NCBI GenBank assembly: GCA_036399695.1
Contig: DASWMP010000150.1
Location: forward strand, 1-24,696
Direction: 5' to 3'
DNA from: DASVEE01 sp036399695
GTDB lineage: Bacteria; Acidobacteriota; Thermoanaerobaculia; Gp7-AA8
DNA: 24,696 bases
Position numbers and translations under genes: made by a program. The notes beneath the pieces are model-generated. The model was not told the DNA's origin. It made no database searches and saw nothing but the letters and a program-made list of their open reading frames with translations. Each line of letters starts with the position of its first letter. The first letter of the stretch is position 1. Below are positions 15,470 through 24,696 of this stretch, piece after piece.

Positions 15470-18400
15470 CTAAAACCGGAACCCCGCCGAGAACAGGTAT
15501 GTCCGCGGCAACTGGTAATCCCCCTGCTGGGTGAGCGTCGTCGGGGTCAGCCCCTTCCCGAAATCCGGCGCCTTCACGTAGTGCACCCCCTCCACCGGTC
15601 TCTCGGTGAACGGGTTGAACGCCTCACACGGCTGCCCGCCGTTATGAAGCGTGCAGCTTTCCTGCTGCGCGGCGGTGTAGACGGTCGTATCGCCGCTCAC
15701 CTGCCCCTGCTCGTTGAACACGTTCCGGACCTCGGCCTGCAGGAAGAGCTGCATCCTCCGGAAGAACGGGCGGCTGTTGAAGTTCAGCGCCAGGCTCGTG
15801 GCCGTGATGTCGTCCCACCGGAACGCGCCCCGCTCGCTGATGTAGTAGCTCTCGGCCGTCGGCAGCCCGAGCTGCTCGTAGCCGTAGGGATTCGCCGTCG
15901 ACGGCAGGTCTCCCGTCGCCGGCGTGACGAACGCGCTCGGATCGATCGTCGCCACCAGCTCGTACGGACGTCCGGAGTCGAAGCTCTGAAGGACGCTCGC
16001 GCTCAGCACGCCGAGCGCAAACGGCTGGTCCCACGCCGCCCACGCCCGCAGCTTGTGCCGCTGGTCCTCAGGCAGCCAGCCGAGCGGATTCCGCCGCTCG
16101 TAGCCGAGGTACTCCGGGTAGTGCTGCGAGCTCGTGGCCGGGACCGGCCCGGACGACGCGGTCTCGCCGACATGATTCCCGCGCAGCGCCGACAGCGTGT
16201 AGTTGCCGCCGAGCCGCAGCCGCGCCAGCGGCTGATACGACGTCTGCACCTGCAGCGCGTCGTAGTGGCGTACCAGGTCGTTGCTGTTGGTGATGACGCC
16301 CTGATCGATCGTTTGCTGGGGCAGCGGGTCGAAGACCTTCCCGGTCCTCGTGTTCGTGTACGTCGTGTAGAAGTCGCTCCAGTCGCGGCGGATCCAGTCG
16401 GCCCGCACGTAGCCGCGGCCCCCGAGCTGCAGTCCGGCACCGAGCGTCATCTCCTCGACCCCCGGCGTGCGCAGCCGTCCGTCGATGCGCGTGCCGACGC
16501 CGTTCGTGCCGCCGGCCGCGAGATGCCCGCCAGACTGTCCGACGTCCGTGCCGCCGATGCTCTCGAACCACTCGAAGACTTCGAACAGCGCCTCCTCGGT
16601 TCCGCCGCTCACCGGATCACCGTCGTAGACCCAGACGAGCAGCGACGGCGCGCCGGCGACGGAGGTGGCGTCGCCGATGTTGCCGTCGGCGATGCCGGCC
16701 GAGTAGGTGGCGTAACCGGCGTTCAGCCGCAGGCGGCCGTCGCCGAGGGCGTCGTACGTGGCGGCGAGGCGGGGGCTGAAGCGCTCGTCGTCGGCCACGC
16801 GGGCGCCGGCGCTGTTGCTCCCGACGTTGCGGTCGTAGCGCACGCCGAGGTTGAAGCTCAGGCGCGCGCCGAGATCCCACCGGTCGTTCAGGAACAGCGA
16901 CTGTGTCTCGAAGTTCGTGCCGTGGCTTTCGGCCAGCACCGGCCAAAAGACGATGAAGTCACCCGGGGCGAACGTGGCGATCGTCTCCCCTGTCTCCAGA
17001 TCGCGGCGTGGCTTGGTGAACGTCCAGACGGTGAAGTCGCTCCCCGACTGGTGGTTGTTCGCCATGATCTGGCTTTCCCAGTTCTCCACACCCAGAGCGA
17101 TCGTGTGCGACCCGAGGCGCGGCGTGGCGGCGTAATACGTCCCCTTGAGGGCGAGGCTGCGGTTGTTGCGCTGCTCGTCGCCGCAGACGCCGCAGAAACT
17201 CGGCGCGCCGAGGTAGGCGTCGTCGAAGAAGCTGTAGACGTTGGTCGTACGGGCCACGTCTTCGATGCTGCCGTGCGGGCCGACGTACTCGTCGCTGCCG
17301 GAGTTCACAAAGGCGAACTTCTTCCGCGACGCCAGCGCGTCGAAGAGGAAGCGGTTCGAGAGCACGGCGTTGTACTGCAGCGTGAGGAAGCGGTTCGGCA
17401 GCTCGCGCTCGCGGTCGAGCGTCGAAGGCTCCAGCGCGGCCGCCTCGTTCGGGAAGGCGAAGTTGCGCTGCACCTCGTCGATGTCGAGCCCCGAGAAGGT
17501 GAAGCTCTGCCGTGGTGTGAGCTGGCTCGTGAGCTTCAGTTCGAGGCGTGTCTGTTCGCGGCCCGTCGTGAACGGGACGGTGGTATCGCGGAAGTAGACC
17601 GGCGCCTCGAGGGAGAACTGCCGCGCCGCCGCGAAGAACCAGAGCCGGTCGCGGATGACCTTCCCGCCGAGCGTGGCCTCGTACGTCTGGAGGAGGTTGC
17701 TCGCCGGCCGCGCTTCACCGCGCGCGCCGCGCGCCGTCCAGCTCGGGTCCTGCAGCGAATCGCGCAGCGAGCCGCTGGTCGTCTCGCCGCCGTTCTTCGA
17801 GATCGCCGCCACGACGCCGCCGGTGAAGCGGCCGTATTCGGCCGAGATCGCGCCGGTGAGGATGGTCGTCTCCTCGAGCGCGTCTTCGATGTAGAGGTCG
17901 TGCGGCTGGCCGCGCAGGTTCTCGTTCACGACCGCGCCGTCGATGATGAAGAGGTTCTCGTACGACGGGCCGCCGGAGATGACGGCGTTGCCGTTCGGAC
18001 CGTTGGCGGTCACGCCCGGCGCGAGGCTGATCGTGCCGACGAGCGTCCGGTTCACCGGCAGCTCCTCGACGAGCGACGCGCGGATGTTGGTCTGCACGTC
18101 CGCCGACTCGAACATGGCCGATGACGGCGTGACGGTGATCTCGGCGTCGCGGCTGATCTTGAGCTCCGCGTCGGCGCGCGCGACCTGCGTCAGGCCGATG
18201 CGCAGCTTCTTCGTCAGCGTCTTCGCCCCTTCGGACTCGAAGCGCACCGTGTACTCGCCGGGAGGGAGCGCGCCGAAGTGGTAGATCCCGTTCGAGTCGG
18301 TGGTCGTCGCCCGCACGCCGATCATGCTCTTCGACGACAGCAGCACCGTGACGTCTTCGGCCGGCGCTCCGGCGAACTTCACCGTGCCGGTGAGACGGGC

Positions 18401-18475
18401 AGTCGTCTGCGCCAGCGCGCCGTACGCCGCAAATACCAACAGCAGCACTGCCACCGGGAACCTGGACATGCGCAT
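15470..18475 (-). CDS. TonB-dependent receptor (Oar-like, carboxypeptidase-regulatory-like N-domain)
   Basis: A 1001-aa outer-membrane receptor. The signal peptide (1-22, cleavage ALA|Q) is followed by a CarboxypepD_reg-like beta-sandwich (about 25-110; ARLTGTVKFAGAPAEDVTVLL, GIYHFGALPPGEYTVRFE). A plug domain (about 120-225; LVEELPVNRTLVGTISLAPGV, then YENLFIIDGAVVNENLRG) precedes a large beta-barrel ending in SAGFRF with the terminal Phe typical of BAM substrates. The ligand is unknown, and no SusD-like partner gene is adjacent. The frame extends to 18631, but I choose the ATG at 18475 because the signal peptide begins there and GGGGG lies about 7-11 nt upstream. Nonamer repeat elements sit on both sides of the gene. 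Confidence 0.93.
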   Translation of the reverse strand: MRMSRFPVAVLLLVFAAYGALAQTTARLTGTVKFAGAPAEDVTVLLSSKSMIGVRATTTDSNGIYHFGALPPGEYTVRFESEGAKTLTKKLRIGLTQVARADAELKISRDAEITVTPSSAMFESADVQTNIRASLVEELPVNRTLVGTISLAPGVTANGPNGNAVISGGPSYENLFIIDGAVVNENLRGQPHDLYIEDALEETTILTGAISAEYGRFTGGVVAAISKNGGETTSGSLRDSLQDPSWTARGARGEARPASNLLQTYEATLGGKVIRDRLWFFAAARQFSLEAPVYFRDTTVPFTTGREQTRLELKLTSQLTPRQSFTFSGLDIDEVQRNFAFPNEAAALEPSTLDRERELPNRFLTLQYNAVLSNRFLFDALASRKKFAFVNSGSDEYVGPHGSIEDVARTTNVYSFFDDAYLGAPSFCGVCGDEQRNNRSLALKGTYYAATPRLGSHTIALGVENWESQIMANNHQSGSDFTVWTFTKPRRDLETGETIATFAPGDFIVFWPVLAESHGTNFETQSLFLNDRWDLGARLSFNLGVRYDRNVGSNSAGARVADDERFSPRLAATYDALGDGRLRLNAGYATYSAGIADGNIGDATSVAGAPSLLVWVYDGDPVSGGTEEALFEVFEWFESIGGTDVGQSGGHLAAGGTNGVGTRIDGRLRTPGVEEMTLGAGLQLGGRGYVRADWIRRDWSDFYTTYTNTRTGKVFDPLPQQTIDQGVITNSNDLVRHYDALQVQTSYQPLARLRLGGNYTLSALRGNHVGETASSGPVPATSSQHYPEYLGYERRNPLGWLPEDQRHKLRAWAAWDQPFALGVLSASVLQSFDSGRPYELVATIDPSAFVTPATGDLPSTANPYGYEQLGLPTAESYYISERGAFRWDDITATSLALNFNSRPFFRRMQLFLQAEVRNVFNEQGQVSGDTTVYTAAQQESCTLHNGGQPCEAFNPFTERPVEGVHYVKAPDFGKGLTPTTLTQQGDYQLPRTYLFSAGFRF

Positions 18476-18520
18476 GGTCAACCCCCACTGCAGGGCGCCG
18501 GCCTGCACCGGCGTCTGTTG

Positions 18521-18696
18521 CAACTCGTTGACGGATGGGACCTTTATACCGCGTTCCCGTGCCCTCGGCATCGTGAGAAATTCACGAATCCGTACCGTAC
18601 GCTCCGTTCTGTTGGATTCCGGACAAATCATAGAGAGCGCGACGGTTCCGCTCAGGAAGAACGCGCGAAAGCCGCCCCGGTGCGGTCAACGAGTTG
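18521..18696 (-). promoter_or_regulatory. TonB receptor upstream region: candidate -10 and paired CAAC-N2-GTTG dyads
   Basis: A minus-strand TATAAA (18548-18543) lies 67 nt before the ATG at 18475, with no convincing -35. CAACTCGTTGAC at 18521-18532 and its exact 12-bp reverse complement at 18685-18696 bracket it. Each contains the dyad CAAC-N2-GTTG; the dyad centres are 166 bp apart. Nothing else is evident in 18476-18731. Confidence 0.4.
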
Positions 18697-18731
18697 TGAA
18701 CGCCAGGTCACGCGGGGATAAATGTTGAGGG

Positions 18732-18860
18732 GAACGATGGGACCTATGGGACAGATGGGACCTATGGGACCTATCGGGCTCACTGACGTGAGCCCTGCTC
18801 TGCTTGGCCGGCCTGATGGGTTTCATGAGGCCCATCGGTCCCATCGGTCCCTGTTGGCAA
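18732..18860. repeat. Nonamer inverted-repeat element, copy upstream of the TonB receptor gene
   Basis: The left arm runs GGGACCTAT, GGGACAGAT, GGGACCTAT, GGGACCTAT (from 18740). It is followed by the same GGGCTCAC-TGAC-GTGAGCCC hairpin (18776-18795) as at 15363. The right arm is short: ATCGGTCCC, ATCGGTCCC (18834-18851). Bases 18732-18804 match 15319-15391 with about four differences. Confidence 0.9.
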
Positions 18861-18890
18861 TTGCAGCGCCCCGCGCCGCAGGTGGTCCTA

Positions 18891-19796
18891 TCACCGTCGA
18901 AAGAGATGCCGCAACGACCGCTCCAGCGACGGGTACTCGAACACGAACCCCTCCGCCTGCGCGCGCCGCGGCACGGCGCGCTGGCCGCCGAGCAGTACCT
19001 CGGACGCCATCTCCCCGAAGACGGCCCGCAACGCGAACGCCGGCGCGGGCATGAACGCAGGCCGTCTCAGCGTGCGGCCGAGCGTCCGTGCAAAGTCGCG
19101 GTTCTGAACCGGCTCGGGCGCTGTGATGTTGTAGACGCCGCGCGCGGTCTCGGTATTGACGGCCCATTCGATCGCCCGCAGCGCGTCGTCGCGATCGATC
19201 CACGACATCCACTGCGTACCGCTGCCGATCGGACCGCCTCCGCCGAGCTTGAACGGGAGGAGCATCTTCGCGAGCGCGCCTCCCTGACGGTCCAGCACCA
19301 CGCCGAGCCGCAGCACGACGAGCCGGGAGAGGCTTTCCGCCGCGCGCGCCGCTGCTTCCCACTCTTCCACCAGACCGGCCAGGAAACCGCTACCCTTCGA
19401 GCCGCTCTCGTCGAACAGCTCGTCGCCGCGCGAGAAGCCGTAGTAGCCGACGGCTGAGGCGGAGATGAACGTGCGCCGCTTCGCCGGATTGCGCTGCATC
19501 GCCGTGACGAGGGCCCGCGTGCTGTCGACGCGGCTCGCGACCATGCGCTTTTTGCGCGCCTCGGTCCACCGTCCGCCGCCGACGTTCTCGCCGGCGAGGT
19601 TGATGATGACGTCGGCGCTGGCGGCTTCGTCCGTCCAGAGGCCGGACGCGGTTTTCGCGTCCCACTGCATCCCCCTGCCGTGCCGCACTTTCGCGGGATT
19701 GCGCGAGAGGACGATCACGTCGTGACCGCGCGCGAGGAGCCGTTCGACCAATGGCTCACCGAGGAAACCGGAGGCACCCGCGGCAACGATCTTCAT
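18891..19796 (-). CDS. TIGR01777-family NAD(P)-dependent epimerase (YfcH-like)
   Basis: A 301-aa atypical extended short-chain dehydrogenase. The N-terminal nucleotide motif GASGFLG (7-13) is followed by VIINLAGENVGGGRWTEARKK, a TIGR01777 signature, then FISASAVGYYG at the catalytic-loop position. A C-terminal DUF1731-like segment (about 248-297; RPAFMPAPAFALRAVFGEMASEVLLGGQRAVP) confirms the subfamily. The substrate is unknown. The related E. coli YfcH and plant SULA/GC1 have been linked to cell division only loosely. The ATG at 19796 lies only 17 nt after the T-run of a terminator-like hairpin, so no promoter can fit between them. The gene must be read through or from a promoter upstream of that hairpin. 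Confidence 0.9.
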   Translation of the reverse strand: MKIVAAGASGFLGEPLVERLLARGHDVIVLSRNPAKVRHGRGMQWDAKTASGLWTDEAASADVIINLAGENVGGGRWTEARKKRMVASRVDSTRALVTAMQRNPAKRRTFISASAVGYYGFSRGDELFDESGSKGSGFLAGLVEEWEAAARAAESLSRLVVLRLGVVLDRQGGALAKMLLPFKLGGGGPIGSGTQWMSWIDRDDALRAIEWAVNTETARGVYNITAPEPVQNRDFARTLGRTLRRPAFMPAPAFALRAVFGEMASEVLLGGQRAVPRRAQAEGFVFEYPSLERSLRHLFRR

Positions 19797-19813
19797 CGGC
19801 CGATTGTAGACGC

Positions 19814-19847
19814 AAAAAAATGCCGCCGGTCAGAGCTGACCGGCGGC
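19814..19847 (-). terminator. Terminator-like hairpin before the epimerase gene
   Basis: An 11-bp perfect stem (19822-19832 with 19837-19847) has a 4-nt loop, followed on the minus strand by seven T residues (19820-19814). It can end tsaD transcription, whose stop is 271 bp upstream. It also lies in the leader of the epimerase gene and could act as an attenuator. Confidence 0.85.
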
Positions 19848-20023
19848 TAGGAGAGGGGGGTAGGGGGTTCGTAGGAGATTTTGTTCAGGCTTCGGTTTCG
19901 TTCGTTTGTTCGCAGCGTGCTCGATAAGTAGGACGGAGCATCGGGGGGAAAGTTTCGGGTCCAAACGCGCCGGGGCCGTGTTGACTGATTTGTCACTGCT
20001 CGCTGAGACCTGCGGTCTGAGTT

Positions 20024-20105
20024 GGTTTTTGGTTGTTGGTTTTTGGTTTTTGGTGGGTTACCAACAACCAACAACCAACAACCAAAAACCAACAACCACC
20101 AACGG
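20024..20105. repeat. Heptamer inverted-repeat element, GGTTTTT/GGTTGTT family
   Basis: The left arm 20024-20051 reads GGTTTTT, GGTTGTT, GGTTTTT, GGTTTTT. The right arm 20061-20095 reads CCAACAA three times, CCAAAAA, CCAACAA. A 9-nt loop joins them. The left arm has the same variant order as the inner element at 8568. The remaining spacer (19848-20023) shows no gene or clear promoter. Confidence 0.9.
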
Positions 20106-20118
20106 GCGCGCAGCGCCC

Positions 20119-21138
20119 CTAGCGGATCCTCGATCTCGCCACCACGCGGCGCGGGTCCACCCTCTCCCCTTTCTGCATCCCGGCGAACGCGATCATGGCG
20201 GCGTTGTCGGTGCAGTAGACCTTTTCGGGGAGGCGGACGATTACGCCGCGGGCTTCGCCCCAGGCGGTGATCTTTTCGCGGAGCACGCCGTTGGCGGCGA
20301 CGCCGCCGGCGATGGCCACTTCGGTCGGTTTCGGTGCCTCCAGACGGGGCCAGAGCGTTTCCAGGCGGTCGAAGAGCTGCGCGAACAGCGCGTTCTGGAA
20401 CGTGGCGCAGAAGTCGGCCAGCAGTTTGGGATCGCCGTCGATGTGGACCTTCTGCTCGCGGGCCAGGCGGATGGCGCCGGCCTTGATGCCGGAGTACGAG
20501 AAGTCGAGCGACTCCTCCTTGAACTGCGGCACGGGAAAGGGGAAGCGGCGCGGATCGGCCTTGCCGAGGCGGGCGTGCTTCTCGATCTGCGGCCCGCCGG
20601 GGTACGGGAGGCCGATGAACTTCGCCACCTTGTCGAACGTCTCGCCGATGGCGTCGTCGCGCGTACGGTTCAGCGGGCGTACGTCGGCGTGGCGGACGTC
20701 GTAGATCGACGAATGGCCGCCGGAGATGACGAGACTCAGGAAGCGGTCCGGCAGCGGCGTCGACGCCCCTTCCTTCCGAAGGTACGGCGAGAAGATGTGC
20801 CCCTCGAGGTGATTGATCGAGATGATGGGGATGCCGAGCCCGTAGGCGAGCCCCTGCGCCCCTGCCACACCGACGAGCAGCGCGCCGATCAGCCCCGGCC
20901 CGGACGTCACGGCGATCGCCTCGACGTCCTCGAACGACACGCCGGCATCGGCCACGGCGCGCTCCGCGAGAGGAAAGAGATGCTGCAGATGTTCGCGCGA
21001 CGCGATCTCCGGCACCACGCCGCCGAACGGCTGATGCCGGTCGATCTGCGACGCGATGAGGTTCACGCGCACGCTCCCGTCGTCGCCGAGAAGGGCAACG
21101 GAGGTTTCGTCACAACTGGTTTCGATTCCGAGGATCAT
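20119..21138 (-). CDS. tsaD: tRNA N6-adenosine threonylcarbamoyltransferase TsaD
   Basis: TsaD transfers the threonylcarbamoyl group to A37 of ANN-decoding tRNAs, working with TsaB and TsaE (not in this window). The 339-aa length is normal. The ASKHA fold starts at MILGIETSCDETSVALL, the metal-binding His pair is INHLEGH (H110 and H114), and ISGGHSSIYDV, SYSGIKAGAI and AIAGGVAANGVLRE follow. The open frame extends upstream to 21216, but those residues are translated heptamer repeats. The start is therefore the ATG at 21138, where the family begins. There is no ribosome-binding site: the heptamer array starts two bases upstream of the ATG. It diverges from valS. Confidence 0.96.
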   Translation of the reverse strand: MILGIETSCDETSVALLGDDGSVRVNLIASQIDRHQPFGGVVPEIASREHLQHLFPLAERAVADAGVSFEDVEAIAVTSGPGLIGALLVGVAGAQGLAYGLGIPIISINHLEGHIFSPYLRKEGASTPLPDRFLSLVISGGHSSIYDVRHADVRPLNRTRDDAIGETFDKVAKFIGLPYPGGPQIEKHARLGKADPRRFPFPVPQFKEESLDFSYSGIKAGAIRLAREQKVHIDGDPKLLADFCATFQNALFAQLFDRLETLWPRLEAPKPTEVAIAGGVAANGVLREKITAWGEARGVIVRLPEKVYCTDNAAMIAFAGMQKGERVDPRRVVARSRIR

Positions 21139-21140
21139 GG

Positions 21141-21231
21141 GTTCGCAGTTGGCAGTTGGCGGTTGGCGGTTGACAGTAGGGAGAGCACGCGAGACGGTTC
21201 CACTGCCAACCGCCAACTGCTAACTGCCTAC
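21141..21231. repeat. Heptamer inverted-repeat element, GTTGGCA/GTTGGCG family (tsaD-valS spacer)
   Basis: Six in-register heptamers run from 21141: GTTCGCA, GTTGGCA, GTTGGCG, GTTGGCG, GTTGACA, GTAGGGA. The right arm 21204-21231 is TGCCAAC, CGCCAAC, TGCTAAC, TGCCTAC. About 24 of 26 bases match between the arms. The centre, reverse-complemented, shares TCGCGTG and CTACTG with the centre of the element at 10829-10990. Confidence 0.88.
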
Positions 21232-21238
21232 TCCCCAC

Positions 21239-21244
21239 TATAAT
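21239..21244 (+). promoter_or_regulatory. -10 box of valS
   Basis: A perfect TATAAT lies 17 bp before the valS ATG and 7 nt after the heptamer array. The -35 position falls in the last two heptamers (ACTGCT or similar), which do not resemble TTGACA. The predicted leader is about 10 nt and lacks a ribosome-binding site. Confidence 0.6.
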
Positions 21245-21261
21245 GCCCTCCTTTTCGCGCT

Positions 21262-23885
<2,624 letters not shown>

Positions 23886-23889
<4 letters not shown>

Positions 23890-24656
23890 TCGGAATCGAC
23901 ACGCGCAGCATCGTGACCCGCCTGCGGACTCTCGAGTCTCTGGCGCTCATTCCGCGCGTGGCCTCCACGAACCTCGTCGCCCGGCGCATCGTCAAGGAGT
24001 GCATCGATAACGAGCTCTCCGTGCCGCAGGCGCTGATCATCGCCGGCGAGCAGATCGCCGGCCGCGGACGGAACGACCGCCAGTGGTCGTCGCCGCCGGG
24101 CAAAGGGATCTACGCGACGACGATCCTGACGCGCCCGGCACGTGAGCTGCCGGTCATTCCGCTGGCCATGGCCACCATCGTGGCGTCGTTCCTCCACGAC
24201 ATCTTCGCCATCGACGCCCGCATCAAGTGGCCGAACGACATCCTCGCGGACGGCCGGAAGATCGCCGGCATCCTGATCGAAGCGCGCGTCCACGACGACA
24301 GCGCTCACCTGATCATCGGCATCGGCATCAACGTCGAGCCGGTCGCCGACGAGACGCGCCCGAACGCCGTGGCCATCTCCGAGCTCACCCCGCGCAATTT
24401 CAGCGGCATCACCAACGCGACGGTGGCCTTCATCGAGCACCTCGACGAGCGCCTGTCGTTCTCCTTCGAGCACGACGAGGTCATCGCCCACTGGCGTAAG
24501 CGAACGATCCACAAACCGGGCGACCGCATCCACTGCGTCCTCGGCGACCGGACGGTCACGGGCACCTGGAGCGGCATCGACGACCACGGACGCGCGCTGG
24601 TGCGCAACGGCGACGAGCTGATCGCCGTGAGCGCAGGCGATTTGATCCTGGCGTAG
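23886..24656 (+). CDS. birA: Biotin--[acetyl-CoA-carboxylase] ligase, class I (no DNA-binding domain)
   Basis: This enzyme attaches biotin to the BCCP subunit of acetyl-CoA carboxylase through biotinyl-5'-AMP. The 256-aa protein starts directly with the catalytic domain. ASTNLVARR precedes the biotin-loop GRGRNDRQW (59-67), KWPND (114-118) and KIAGILIEA follow, and a short SH3-like C-terminal domain ends it (about 205-256; TVTGTWSGIDDHGRALVRNGDEL). The N-terminal winged helix of E. coli BirA is absent, so it should not repress biotin genes. The ATG at 23886 overlaps the valS stop as ATGA, and translational coupling is likely. The last 40 bp of the window show nothing further. Confidence 0.95.
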
Positions 24657-24696
24657 CGTCGAGCCATCTCGGAGTGGGGGGGCGGACGCACCGCGC

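Noticed and set aside
15581..18124. Very long open frame (847 codons) on the plus strand opposite the TonB receptor gene
   Set aside because: It is a high-GC antisense shadow with Arg/Val/Ala-rich, domain-free translation. The minus-strand frame has a signal peptide, plug and barrel. Similar shadows opposite valS and pilB were rejected for the same reason.
18722..19054. Collagen-like Met-Gly-Pro open frame
   Set aside because: It is a translation of the nonamer repeat running into the antisense of the epimerase gene. The periodicity is fully explained by the DNA repeat.
21139..21216. N-terminal extension of TsaD to the upstream ATG at 21216
   Set aside because: The extra 26 residues are translated heptamers. 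TsaD proteins start at or near the ILGIETSCDET motif.
21139..21261. T-box riboswitch upstream of valS
   Set aside because: The spacer is only 123 bp and is filled by the heptamer element. No T-box sequence or terminator/antiterminator pair was seen, and the -10 is 17 nt from the start codon.

Overview
The window is about 24.7 kb of high-GC, gene-dense, Gram-negative chromosomal DNA. I read 17 protein genes and no rRNA, tRNA, CRISPR array or transposase. A large TonB-dependent receptor with an N-terminal carboxypeptidase-regulatory-like domain (Oar type), type IV pilus genes, ADP-heptose genes, an MCP with the AAQAGE-type signalling tip and a class-I BirA together suggest an Acidobacteriota-like organism, perhaps of the Thermoanaerobaculia type. 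That placement is inference from gene content.

Layout. Positions 80-7678 are all on the minus strand. Read in transcription order they are hldA, hldC, a family 9 (heptosyl)transferase, a DUF3108 envelope protein, then pilB, pilT and pilC, ending in a clean terminator at 29-57. The first four genes overlap by 4-8 bp and form one operon; they point to heptose-containing LPS or surface glycan next to a twitching/pilus motor. A tiny DUF5522 gene diverges from hldA. An mcp-cheW pair follows on the minus strand (10801-8015). Plus-strand genes come next: a zinc-ribbon double-FHA protein, a GGDEF diguanylate cyclase, a CsgG-like secreted protein, lexA and an XRE regulator. A 3-kb TonB receptor gene (minus) and a TIGR01777-type epimerase (minus) follow. 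Finally tsaD (minus) diverges from valS-birA (plus, overlapping by 4 bp). The middle of the window is therefore signalling and surface behaviour (chemosensing, c-di-GMP, FHA), and the right end is housekeeping.

The striking part lies in the spacers. Almost every intergenic gap is filled by an inverted-repeat element whose arms are short tandem arrays. Five word families have a strict 7-bp period: AGCTNNN, GGATTGA, GTTGTCC/GTTGCTC, GGTTTTT/GGTTGTT and GTTGGCA/GTTGGCG. One family has a 9-bp period (GGGACCTAT/GGGACAGAT). Arms are typically exactly four heptamers (28 bp). Three of the heptamer families and the nonamer family occur at two or more loci. Variant order and parts of the central spacer are conserved between loci, so whole elements seem to have been copied. 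One heptamer element is nested inside another between mcp and cheW. The one nonamer element found inside a gene is in frame and adds about 32 residues to the heptosyltransferase. Two further nonamer copies, 73-bp direct repeats with about 4 differences, flank the TonB receptor gene. This repeat system is my candidate for the undescribed feature of the window.

Regulatory signals I can support are a consensus-like promoter preceded by phased TTACGC/GCGTAA sites upstream of lexA, intrinsic terminators after pilC, the CsgG-like gene and the XRE gene, a terminator-like hairpin just before the epimerase start codon, and TATAAT-type -10 boxes abutting heptamer arrays at valS and the FHA gene.
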